Positions 50,330 through 58,036 of a stretch of 64,000 nucleotides of DNA are shown here, piece after piece (within the stretch, counting starts at the first letter, position 1; each line of letters begins with the position of its first letter). Below the pieces are notes generated by a model. That model made no database searches. It was not told the origin of the DNA and saw nothing but the letters and a program-made list of their open reading frames with translations. Origin of the DNA: Renibacterium sp. (GTDB taxonomy: Bacteria > Actinomycetota > Actinomycetes > Actinomycetales > Micrococcaceae); contig JAFOLH010000014.1 in NCBI GenBank assembly GCA_017419405.1, positions 124,001-188,000 of the forward strand. Direction: 5' to 3'. The position numbers and the translations under genes were made by a program.

Positions 50330-50950
50330 GTGTCTAGGTTCAGAAAATTCTTCAGCATCCTGCTGGCCATCGTGATCCTGCCGGGATTCCTCCTCCTGGC
50401 CGGCAGCAGCGCCCGGGCCGATCCGGTGATGCCGGAACTCGGCATCACCGGAAGCCTCAGCAATGGGACCGACCCGGTCAAGCCCGGCACCGTACTGGAC
50501 CTGCAAATCGAGGTCAAAAACTACGGCCTGGCCGGCGCCGACGGCGTCAATGCGGTCCTCACCCTGCCGCCGGGTCTGGAATTCGCCGATCTGCCGGTAA
50601 GCGGAACCACCTATCGAAACATCGCCCTGGTGTCCTGGTGCATACTGCACGACGACGGCACCGGAGACCCGCCCCGGCAGAGTTGCGGCATCGGCTACAA
50701 CCTGTTCGACAACTGCACCTTCTACGGAGCCCAAGCGGCAAGTTGCCCCCTGGACAAGCGGCTCGCCCCGGCACTGCTCTACCAAGGCAATCTCGACCCC
50801 GCGCTCTACCGGTTCTGGACCAAAATCAAGGTTTCCGACGACGCCGGCCCCGGTCAAGGCTTCGTCACCGGCACGGCGCAGAGCAGCAGCCCCGAAGCCG
50901 ACTACACCAACAACACCACGCTCCTGCCAGTAAGCATCGCTGCCGGCTGA
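50330..50950 (+). CDS. Secreted protein with CARDB/DUF11-like Ig domain
   Basis: About 206 residues: signal peptide (FFSILLAIVILPGFLLLAGSS, cleaved after ARA-DP) and one beta-sandwich domain (about 40-200) of the DUF11/CARDB kind, shown by VKPGTVLDLQIEVKNYGLAGADG and DYTNNTTLLPVSI. Four cysteines in the centre. GTG 50330 is preferred because GAGGGAG is 9 nt upstream; ATG 50321 directly abuts that ribosome site. Alone it is probably a surface or matrix structural protein; no sorting signal is present. Confidence 0.78.
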   Translation: MSRFRKFFSILLAIVILPGFLLLAGSSARADPVMPELGITGSLSNGTDPVKPGTVLDLQIEVKNYGLAGADGVNAVLTLPPGLEFADLPVSGTTYRNIALVSWCILHDDGTGDPPRQSCGIGYNLFDNCTFYGAQAASCPLDKRLAPALLYQGNLDPALYRFWTKIKVSDDAGPGQGFVTGTAQSSSPEADYTNNTTLLPVSIAAG

Positions 50951-50972
50951 GCCGGGCCGGCCAATCGACAGG

Positions 50973-51022
50973 TCTAAACGGCATAAACAGGTTCATATGT
51001 AGACCTGTTTATGCCGTTTAGA
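50973..51022. terminator. Bidirectional terminator
   Basis: Perfect 20-bp inverted repeat (50973-50992 and 51003-51022), 10-nt loop, between convergent genes. Confidence 0.85.
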
Positions 51023-51062
51023 ACTGCCAACCACGCACGGAACCAGGTACAACCCGGGAGGC

Positions 51063-51842
51063 TCACACCGGTGTCACATACGCCCCGGAAATCCCGCCGT
51101 CGACCAGGAATTCGCTCGCGGTGATGAACGACGAATCGTCCGAAGCCAGGAATGCCACCGCCGCCGCCATTTCCTCGGGCTCCGCGAAGCGGCCCAGCGG
51201 CACGTGCACCAGCCGGCGCTGCGCCTTCTCCGGGTCCTTGGCGAAGAGCTCCTTGAGCAGCGGCGTGTTCACCGGCCCCGGGCACAGCGCATTGACCCGG
51301 ACTCCGGACCGGGCGAACTCCACCCCGAGTTCGCGCGACATCGACAGCACTCCGCCCTTGGAAGCGGAATAGGAGATCTGCGATGTGGCTGCGCCCATCA
51401 CCGCGACGAAGGAAGCGGTATTGATGATCGAGCCCTTGCCCTGCTCCAGCATGTACGGCAGCGCGTACTTGCAGCACAGGTAAACACTGGTCAGGTTCAC
51501 CTCCTGCACCCGCTTCCAAGCCTCCAGGCCGGTGTCCAGAATCGAGGCGTCTTCGGGCGGCGAAATCCCGGCATTGTGGAAAGAGATGTCCAGCGACCCG
51601 TACGCCGCCACACAAGCCGCGAACATCGCCTTCACGTCTTCTTCGCTGGTCACATCGGTCCGCACGAAGATGCCGCCCACCTCGGCCGCTGCGGCCTCGC
51701 CGATTTCAGGACTGCAAATGTCCGCGATCAGCACCTTGGCACCTTCGGCGGCCAAGCGCCGTGCTGTCGCCAGCCCGATTCCACTGGCTCCGCCGGTGAT
51801 GACGGCGGAACGGCCTTCCAGCCGATTTGAAACAACGTTCAC
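51063..51842 (-). CDS. SDR-family dehydrogenase of the gamma-glutamylation operon
   Basis: 259 residues, classical short-chain dehydrogenase: cofactor motif TGGASGIGLA (about 16-25), NAG motif HNAGISPP, catalytic Ser and YSASK, and the C-terminal PGPVNTPLL. Asp at the end of the second strand (IADIC) favours NAD over NADP. GGAG lies 6 nt before GTG 51842, itself 9 bp after the aldehyde dehydrogenase stop, so it is the last gene of the operon. In context it may oxidise the hydroxyl of a gamma-glutamylated amino alcohol to the aldehyde. Often annotated loosely as 3-oxoacyl-ACP reductase, which the context does not support. Confidence 0.88.
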   Translation of the reverse strand: MNVVSNRLEGRSAVITGGASGIGLATARRLAAEGAKVLIADICSPEIGEAAAAEVGGIFVRTDVTSEEDVKAMFAACVAAYGSLDISFHNAGISPPEDASILDTGLEAWKRVQEVNLTSVYLCCKYALPYMLEQGKGSIINTASFVAVMGAATSQISYSASKGGVLSMSRELGVEFARSGVRVNALCPGPVNTPLLKELFAKDPEKAQRRLVHVPLGRFAEPEEMAAAVAFLASDDSSFITASEFLVDGGISGAYVTPV

Positions 51843-51851
51843 TGATTTCTC

Positions 51852-53234
51852 CTATGCATCCTGGGACAGAAAGACGGTTTTGACTTCGCTGAAAGCGTTG
51901 AGCGCATCCGGGCCGAGCTCGCGGCCCAGACCGGACTGCTTGAAGCCGCCGAACGGCGTCGAATAGCGCACCGAAGAATGCGAATTCACGCTCAGATTCC
52001 CGGTTTCCACACCGCGGGCCACCCGCAGCGCCCGGCCGACGTCGCGGGTGAAGATCGATCCCGACAGCCCGTATTCGCCGTCGTTCGCGATCCGGACCGC
52101 CTCGGCTTCATCGGAAAACGCCACCACGGAGAGCACCGGGCCGAAGATCTCCTCGCGGAAGGCCCGCCCGTCCGACGACGCCGCACTCGGCAGGCTCGGA
52201 TGGGCCAGCACGGTCGGCGGGAACCAGAAACCCTTGCCTTCCGGGGCGCTCCCCCGGAACGCCACCGAGGAGTCCTGCGCAATGAACCCGGCCACGGCGT
52301 CGCGCTGCGCGGCCGAGATCAACGGCCCCATCGCGGTGCCGTCGGCCCGCGGATCCCCCACCGAAAACGCCGCAACCGCTGGTTCCAGCAATTCCAAGAA
52401 CCGGTCGAAAACGGACCTTTCCACCAGGATCCGCGAGCGCGCGCAACAGTCCTGGCCGGCATTGTCGAATGCACCGCCGGGCGCTGCCGCAGCAGCCGCC
52501 TCGAGATCCGCGTCGGCGAAGACGATATTGGCGCTTTTGCCACCCAACTCCAAGGTGAGCCGTTTGACCTGGTCGGCACAACCGGCCATGATCCGTTTCC
52601 CCACCGCAGTGGAGCCGGTGAACACGATCTTGCGCACCAGCGGGTGGCTGACGAACCGTTCGCCGACCACCGAGCCTTTGCCCGGAAGCACGGTGAGCAC
52701 CCCTTCCGGGATCCCGGCTTGCAACGCCAATTCACCGAGTCGGATCGCGGTCAACGGGGTCAGCTCCGCGGGTTTGAGCACTACCGTGTTGCCGGCCGCG
52801 AGCGCCGGCGCGAAGCCCCAACCGGCAATCGGCATCGGGAAATTCCACGGCACGATGATGCCGACCACACCGAGCGGCTCGTGGAAGGTCAGCGCGACGC
52901 CGCCGGCCACCGGGATCTGCTGGCCGAGATGGCGTTCCGGTGCGCCCGCGTAATAGTGCAAAACATCGCGCACGTTGCCGGCTTCCCAACGGGCGTTGCC
53001 CAGCGTGTGCCCGGCGTTGTCGACCTCCAACTGGGCAAGCTCTTCCAAATGCGCGTCGACGCACTCGGCGAAGCGGCGCAGCAGACGCGCCCGGTCCGCA
53101 GGACTGACCAGCCGCCAGCTTTGGTAAGCCTGGGCGGCCCGTTCGATCGCGGCATCGGTCTCTTCCAGTGAAGCCAGGGAAACCTGGGCGATGGTTTCTT
53201 CAGTCGCCGGGTTCAGCACCGCGGTGGTATTCAA
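51852..53234 (-). CDS. Aldehyde dehydrogenase of the gamma-glutamylation operon
   Basis: 460 residues from TTG 53234, overlapping the amidase stop (TTGA). Motifs: VPWNFPMPIAGW, FTGSTAVGKRI, the catalytic Glu in LELGGKSANIVF, and the catalytic Cys in FDNAGQDCCARSRI; the doubled Cys is PuuC/ALDH-subgroup-like. Expected role: oxidation of a gamma-glutamyl-aminoaldehyde to the acid with NAD(P). A longer upstream frame exists but is inside the amidase gene. Confidence 0.93.
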   Translation of the reverse strand: MNTTAVLNPATEETIAQVSLASLEETDAAIERAAQAYQSWRLVSPADRARLLRRFAECVDAHLEELAQLEVDNAGHTLGNARWEAGNVRDVLHYYAGAPERHLGQQIPVAGGVALTFHEPLGVVGIIVPWNFPMPIAGWGFAPALAAGNTVVLKPAELTPLTAIRLGELALQAGIPEGVLTVLPGKGSVVGERFVSHPLVRKIVFTGSTAVGKRIMAGCADQVKRLTLELGGKSANIVFADADLEAAAAAAPGGAFDNAGQDCCARSRILVERSVFDRFLELLEPAVAAFSVGDPRADGTAMGPLISAAQRDAVAGFIAQDSSVAFRGSAPEGKGFWFPPTVLAHPSLPSAASSDGRAFREEIFGPVLSVVAFSDEAEAVRIANDGEYGLSGSIFTRDVGRALRVARGVETGNLSVNSHSSVRYSTPFGGFKQSGLGRELGPDALNAFSEVKTVFLSQDA

Positions 53235-54025
53235 TCGCTCACCTCTTCTTGGTATCGGGCCCCGGGGCGGGCCTGCGCGTATTTCCGCGCTTCGTCGACC
53301 AGCCCCAGGAAAAGTCGGGAATCCGCGGAATTCTGTTCCGGGTGGAATTGCACGCCGAGGTTCCAACCCCGGCCATCGGCTTCGATCGCCTCGACGGTTC
53401 CATCGGCCGCCCGGGCGGTCACCTTCAGACCGCGCCCGACGACGTCGATCGCCTGATGGTGGTACACCGGAGCCGTGGCCCGCTCGCCGAGCAACTGCCG
53501 GCTGACCGTGCCGGGTTCGGTCTCGAAAGCAACGCTGCCGAAAACCCCCGGCGCCGGCTGGTAATCAGCGTCCGGCAGCAGGTCCGGAAGGTGCTGGTGC
53601 AGGGTTCCACCGCGGGCGACGTTGAGGATCTGCGCGCCACGGCAAATGGCCAATAGCGGCAGCCCGGCCGCCAAGGCCGCATCGGTGAGCGCCAGGTCGA
53701 AGACGTCGCGTTCGGTCTGCGACGACGTCTTCGGATGCGGTGGCGCCCCGTAATGCGCCGGATCCACATCCACCCCGCCGGAGACGATCAAACCGTCCAG
53801 CACGTCCAAGACCGAGGTATCCGGCCCATCGTCGCCGAAAACCGGCGGCAACAGCAGGGGCGTGCCACCGGCGGCAAGCACCGAGGAGGTGTAGGCGGCC
53901 GGCAGGATCGCGGCGACTTCGTCCCACACGCCCCAAGCACCACGCTGCAAATAGGTGGTCAGCCCGATCCGTGGCCGGTAGCCGGACCGCTGGTCCGGTT
54001 GGAAACTAATGCCGTTCGAAGCCAC
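53231..54025 (-). CDS. Gamma-glutamyl amidase (peptidase C26, PuuD-like)
   Basis: 264 residues from GTG 54025, which has GGGAG 7 nt upstream and overlaps the ligase gene by 20 bp. Class I glutamine-amidotransferase fold: VSGGVDVDPAHYG (about 80-92), nucleophile Cys in LLAICRGAQILN, and the His-Glu pair in GVQFHPEQ. PuuD-type enzymes remove the gamma-glutamyl group, regenerating glutamate. It would close the cycle begun by the upstream ligase. Confidence 0.92.
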   Translation of the reverse strand: MASNGISFQPDQRSGYRPRIGLTTYLQRGAWGVWDEVAAILPAAYTSSVLAAGGTPLLLPPVFGDDGPDTSVLDVLDGLIVSGGVDVDPAHYGAPPHPKTSSQTERDVFDLALTDAALAAGLPLLAICRGAQILNVARGGTLHQHLPDLLPDADYQPAPGVFGSVAFETEPGTVSRQLLGERATAPVYHHQAIDVVGRGLKVTARAADGTVEAIEADGRGWNLGVQFHPEQNSADSRLFLGLVDEARKYAQARPGARYQEEVSD

Positions 54026-55370
54026 GACGCAACTCCCAATCCGTGATCGCGGCATTGAACGCGGCCAGTTCGACGTCCGCGTAGTTGGTGTAATGCGCCA
54101 CCACGTCGTCGCCGAACACCTCGCGGGCGATCGCCGAAGCGGCGAACAGGTCCCGGGCTTCCTGCAACGTGCCCGGCACCGTCGGCGCCCCGGAGGCGTA
54201 GGCATTGCCCAACATCATCGGCTCCAATTCCAGTTCGTGTTCGATGCCGTACAGCCCGCCGGCCAGCATCGCGGCAATCGCCAGGTAGGGATTCGCGTCC
54301 CCGCCCGGCAGCCGGTTCTCCAACCGGGCCGATTGCCCTTGGCCGACCAGCCGGATCGAGCAGGTCCGGTTGTCGATCCCCCAGGCCACCGCAGTGGGCG
54401 CGAACGAACCCTTTTGGAACCGCTTGTAGGAGTTGATGTTGGGCGCGTAGAACAGGGTGAATTCGCGCATCGTGGTCAAGATCCCGGCGATGAAATGGTC
54501 GTAGAGCGCCGTGCGTTGACCGGTCTGCTCATCCCAGAACACGAGTTCGCCGTCGGCCCCGCGCAGCGAAAGGTGGATGTGGCAGGAATTGCCCTCCCGC
54601 TCATTCGGCTTGGCCATGAAGGTGATCGCTTTGTGCTGCTGCGCCGCGATCTCCTTGGCGATGGTCTTGTAGACCGAATGGTTGTCCGCAGTGCTGAGCA
54701 CGTCGTCGTACTTGAACGCGATCTCGTGCTGCCCCAGGTTGCATTCGCCCTTGGCGGACTCCGGGGTGAGCCCTGCGGCGTAGGTGGCATTGCGAATCTC
54801 CCGCAACAATGGCTCCACCCGCGCCGAGCCGAGAATCGAATAGTCGACGTTGTATTGATTGGCCGGCACCAAATCGAGGTAGCGGGCGGTCCAGGCTTCT
54901 TCGTAGCTGTTGTTGTAGACCACGAATTCCAGCTCGGTTCCGGACAGGGCCTGCCAGCCGAGCCGCGCGGCCCGATCCGCCTGCTGTTTCAAAATGGTCC
55001 GCGGCGAAACCTGGAGCGGCGAGCCGTCCACCAGTTTCAGATCGCATTGGATCATCGCCGTGCCGGGCACATGCGGGAGCCGTCGGATGGTCTCCAGGTC
55101 GAGGTCGAAAACCATGTCCCCGTAGCCGGATTCCCAGCTAGTCATCGCATAACCGTCCACCGTGTTCATCTCGGTGTCCACCGCGAGCAGGTAATTGCAT
55201 CCTTCGGCGCCATGGCTGAGCACGTCCTGGACGAAGAACTCGCCGTGGATGTATTTCCCCTGCAGCCGGCCCTGCATATCGGTGAAGGCGAGCACCACGG
55301 TGTCGATGCCGCCTTCGGCGATCAGCTCGCGGAGCCGGTCGATGCTGAGCATGCGTGGATTTTTAGGCAT
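54006..55370 (-). CDS. Glutamine-synthetase-like gamma-glutamylamine ligase (PuuA/GlnA4 type)
   Basis: 454 residues of the GS superfamily. GS motifs: ATP/metal residues SGTELEFVV (about 142-150), GQHEIAFKYDD, NSCHIHLSL and the C-terminal NRLPGGDANPYLAIAA. The protein lacks the adenylylation-loop context of true GlnA and belongs with ligases that attach glutamate to putrescine, ethanolamine or other amines using ATP. GGGGAACC precedes the ATG. The whole operon supports amine catabolism rather than ammonia assimilation; which amine is not fixed by sequence. Confidence 0.9.
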   Translation of the reverse strand: MPKNPRMLSIDRLRELIAEGGIDTVVLAFTDMQGRLQGKYIHGEFFVQDVLSHGAEGCNYLLAVDTEMNTVDGYAMTSWESGYGDMVFDLDLETIRRLPHVPGTAMIQCDLKLVDGSPLQVSPRTILKQQADRAARLGWQALSGTELEFVVYNNSYEEAWTARYLDLVPANQYNVDYSILGSARVEPLLREIRNATYAAGLTPESAKGECNLGQHEIAFKYDDVLSTADNHSVYKTIAKEIAAQQHKAITFMAKPNEREGNSCHIHLSLRGADGELVFWDEQTGQRTALYDHFIAGILTTMREFTLFYAPNINSYKRFQKGSFAPTAVAWGIDNRTCSIRLVGQGQSARLENRLPGGDANPYLAIAAMLAGGLYGIEHELELEPMMLGNAYASGAPTVPGTLQEARDLFAASAIAREVFGDDVVAHYTNYADVELAAFNAAITDWELRRGFERH

Positions 55371-55418
55371 GGTTCCCCTGTTCTGGCTTGTGGTCGTGGA
55401 TCCGGCTTCGTCGCCGGT

Positions 55419-56855
55419 TCAGTTCAGTTCCGATTCCGCCTGCTCGATTGCTGCGAATTCCTCCTCCGGCGCGTTGGACACCAAGCGGTGCCGGGAGTAG
55501 AACCAGAAGTAGCCGATGGCCACCAGGAACACCGCGGCGGTGATCGAAGCGGCCAGGATGTCGACGAAGAACGTCGCGATCATCGCCACGAAGGCCAGGA
55601 CCAGGGCGACGCCGGTGGTCAGCACCCCGCCCGGAGTGCGGTAGCCGCGTTCCAGGTCCGGCTCCCTGCGTCGCAGCACGATGTGGCTCAGATTCAACAG
55701 CACATAGGAAACCGTGGCCCCGAATACGGCGATATTGATCAACAAGGCGCCGTTCTGGGTCGTTGCGGCCAGAATGAAGCCGATGGTACCGGGCACCAGC
55801 AACGCGACCCAGGGCGTCCGTCGTTTCCCGGTCAGCGAGAGCCATCGCGGCAGATAGCCGGCGCGCGACAAAGCGAACAACTGCCGCGAGTAGGCGTAGA
55901 CGATGGAGAAAAAGCTGGCCACCAGGCCCGCCAGGCCGGCGTAGTTGACGAAGTCGGCCAGCCAGCTGTTTCCACCCGCGGCGATCCGCAACGCCTCCGG
56001 CAATGGATTGTCCGAGGTGCTGATCGCCGCGGATCCGGCGGCCCCGGGCACCAGGAACAGCATCAACGCACCGAACACCAGGAGCAACAGCATGGCTCCG
56101 ATGATGCCGCGGGGCAGATCCCGCTTGGGATTCGCCGACTCCTCGGCGGCGAGCGGCACGCCTTCGACCGCCAGGAAGAACCAGATTCCGTACACCAGGG
56201 CCGCCACGGCGCCGGAAATCCCCATCGGCAAAAAAGCGCTCGCCGTGCCTACGGCGCTGTCCGGAACGATGTCGAAGAGCTTGTCGAAGGAGAAGTACGG
56301 GAACAGCCCGACGACGGTGGCCAGCAACGCGATCACCGCCACGACGGTGATGCCGAAAATGAGCTTGAGCGCCTCGCCCACGCCACGCAGGTGGATCCCG
56401 ATGAACACCAGATAAGCCACCAGATACACCGGCCAGGAATTGGTGATGCCGAACAGGCCGAGCGCCTCGATATAGCCCCCGATGAAGGTGGCGATCGCCG
56501 CCGGCGCCACCGCGTATTCGATCAGCACCGCCATCCCGGTGGCAAAACCGCCGAGCGGGCCGAGCGCGCGCCGCGCGAAGCCATAGCCGGCTCCCGTGGT
56601 CGGGATCGCCGAAGCCATTTCGGCCAAGCCCAGGACCATGCAGGTGTACATGATGCCCATCAGCACGAAGGCAATCAGCAAGCCACCCCAGCCGCCCTGG
56701 GCCAGGCCGTAGTTCCAGCCGGAGAAGTCACCGGAAATGACATAGGCGACCCCCAAGCCCACCAGGAGCAGCCAGCCTGCCGCGCCCTTTTTGAGCTGCC
56801 GTTGCTGCAGATAGTCCTCGCCCAGCCGGTTGTAAGCGATGTGCTGCTTGGCCAT
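55419..56855 (-). CDS. APC-family amine/amino-acid permease, ethanolamine permease (Eat) type
   Basis: 478 residues with twelve spans; start at ATG 56855 (GAGGGG 4 nt upstream) rather than ATG 56867. The sequence type, with GDFSGWNYGLAQGGWGGLL in span 1-2 and FFLAVEGVPLAAEES before a central loop, is that of the Eat subfamily. First gene of the operon, 48 bp before the ligase. It should import the amine substrate, ethanolamine being the family's usual one. Confidence 0.9.
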   Translation of the reverse strand: MAKQHIAYNRLGEDYLQQRQLKKGAAGWLLLVGLGVAYVISGDFSGWNYGLAQGGWGGLLIAFVLMGIMYTCMVLGLAEMASAIPTTGAGYGFARRALGPLGGFATGMAVLIEYAVAPAAIATFIGGYIEALGLFGITNSWPVYLVAYLVFIGIHLRGVGEALKLIFGITVVAVIALLATVVGLFPYFSFDKLFDIVPDSAVGTASAFLPMGISGAVAALVYGIWFFLAVEGVPLAAEESANPKRDLPRGIIGAMLLLLVFGALMLFLVPGAAGSAAISTSDNPLPEALRIAAGGNSWLADFVNYAGLAGLVASFFSIVYAYSRQLFALSRAGYLPRWLSLTGKRRTPWVALLVPGTIGFILAATTQNGALLINIAVFGATVSYVLLNLSHIVLRRREPDLERGYRTPGGVLTTGVALVLAFVAMIATFFVDILAASITAAVFLVAIGYFWFYSRHRLVSNAPEEEFAAIEQAESELN

Positions 56856-57108
56856 CGAGCCCCTCATCTCACCTCGGCACGGGCGACGCCGCGTGCTTTT
56901 CGGAATTTTGCGAGCCTGGCCCGTCGGTTTCCCCCAACCGCATCAGCCAATGGTCTGTTATCAGTCCATACGTTAGTGTGTTTGATTTTTCCCGAAGCGT
57001 CAAGGGATGCCGGCCATCCGATTCCGGAAGGACTCGGCCTTCCTTGACCTTTCGGGCAGCCAATCGCGCCGGAAAACCAGATTCCGCAGCTGCTCGGGAG
57101 AACTGGCC

Positions 57109-57114
57109 TAAACT
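57109..57114 (+). promoter_or_regulatory. Leaderless -10 element of the FadR-type gene
   Basis: TAAACT, 6 nt before ATG 57121, in the gap divergent from the permease operon. Confidence 0.6.
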
Positions 57115-57120
57115 GGGCTG

Positions 57121-57864
57121 ATGAGCGCGAACCAGGAAGACATGGGCCATTTTGATACCAATGGTGAACTCGTCGGGATAAGTTTGCTGCGCCCCGCGCG
57201 GACCGGGAATGCCTTCGAGGAAACCCTGGCTTCACTGCTGCATGCAATCCGCCTGGGCGTCTTTCCACCGGACTCCCGGCTGCCTTCGGAACGCGACCTG
57301 GCCGAACGCCTGGGCGTCTCCCGATCGACCCTGCGCGATGCACTTTCTGCCCTGCAGGAATCCGGCCACCTGGTCATCCGGCGCGGACGCTACGGGGGCG
57401 CAGTAGTCACCGGGAATCCACCGAAAACGGCCAGCGAACAGCCCACCAGCAACGCGGAGCTCCTGGACGCGGTCCGCTTCCGCTCCGTCGTCGAACCCGG
57501 AGCCGCCGAACTGACCGCCCGGGCGGATTTGAGCGCCCGGGAGCGGCAGAGCCTGCAGACCGCACATGAAAAGTTGCTGCAAGCCGGCCCCGATGAGTAC
57601 CGCCTGCTGGATTCACGGTTTCATCTGATCATCGCGGAACTCTCCGGCAGCCCCAGCCTGGCGGCCGCCGTCGCCGAGTCCCGGGCACAGACCAACAAAC
57701 TGCTGGAACGGATCCCGTTCCTGCCGGCCAATCTCAACCACTCGAACGAACAGCACCGGGTGATTCTGGCCGCGATCCTCGGCGGCGACGCCGCTCGCGC
57801 CAAAGCCGCGATGGTGGAACACCTGGCCGGCACCGAAGCCCTGCTGCGCGGGTTCCTGCAATAA
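57121..57864 (+). CDS. GntR/FadR-family regulator of the amine operon
   Basis: 247 residues: winged helix near 30-95 (LPSERDLAERLGVSRSTLRDALSAL) and an all-helical FCD ligand domain (about 115-240) with the metal-binding Asp/His set (DSRFHLIIAELSG, EQHRVILAAI). FCD regulators bind small carboxylates through a metal. Divergent from the permease-ligase-amidase operon, so it is the likely controller. The start is fixed by the leaderless promoter. Confidence 0.92.
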   Translation: MSANQEDMGHFDTNGELVGISLLRPARTGNAFEETLASLLHAIRLGVFPPDSRLPSERDLAERLGVSRSTLRDALSALQESGHLVIRRGRYGGAVVTGNPPKTASEQPTSNAELLDAVRFRSVVEPGAAELTARADLSARERQSLQTAHEKLLQAGPDEYRLLDSRFHLIIAELSGSPSLAAAVAESRAQTNKLLERIPFLPANLNHSNEQHRVILAAILGGDAARAKAAMVEHLAGTEALLRGFLQ

Positions 57865-57876
57865 ACGCAACTGGTC

Positions 57877-57979
57877 GCCACTCGGGTGCAGTTGAGCGGG
57901 GTATCGAACCCGAACACCCTGTTCAACTGCGTCCGACCTGCTCAACTGCGTCCAACCTGCTCAACTGTGCCCGAGTGGC
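57877..57979. repeat. Intergenic hairpin repeat, copy 2, with three 19-bp tandem units
   Basis: Outer arms 57877-57897 and 57959-57979 pair over 21 bp with two mismatches. Inside are three direct 19-bp units (57918, 57937, 57956) based on CCTGCTCAACTGCGTCCAA. The left arm and its continuation share the core GCAGTTG-R-GC-S-GGGTATCG with 17240-17266. Not CRISPR: there are no spacers. Confidence 0.65.
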
Positions 57980-58036
57980 AGCATCGTCGTCGGACTCGGT
58001 CTCAGCCGAGGCCGACGGCGCGTTGCTCCTCTCGGC

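Noticed and set aside
51063..51842. SDR called as fatty-acid 3-oxoacyl-ACP reductase
   Set aside because: There are no fatty-acid genes in the operon; translational coupling to amine-pathway genes makes this role unlikely.
57918..57974. Three 19-bp direct repeats as a possible CRISPR array
   Set aside because: The units are contiguous with no spacers, sit inside a larger hairpin and have no cas genes nearby.
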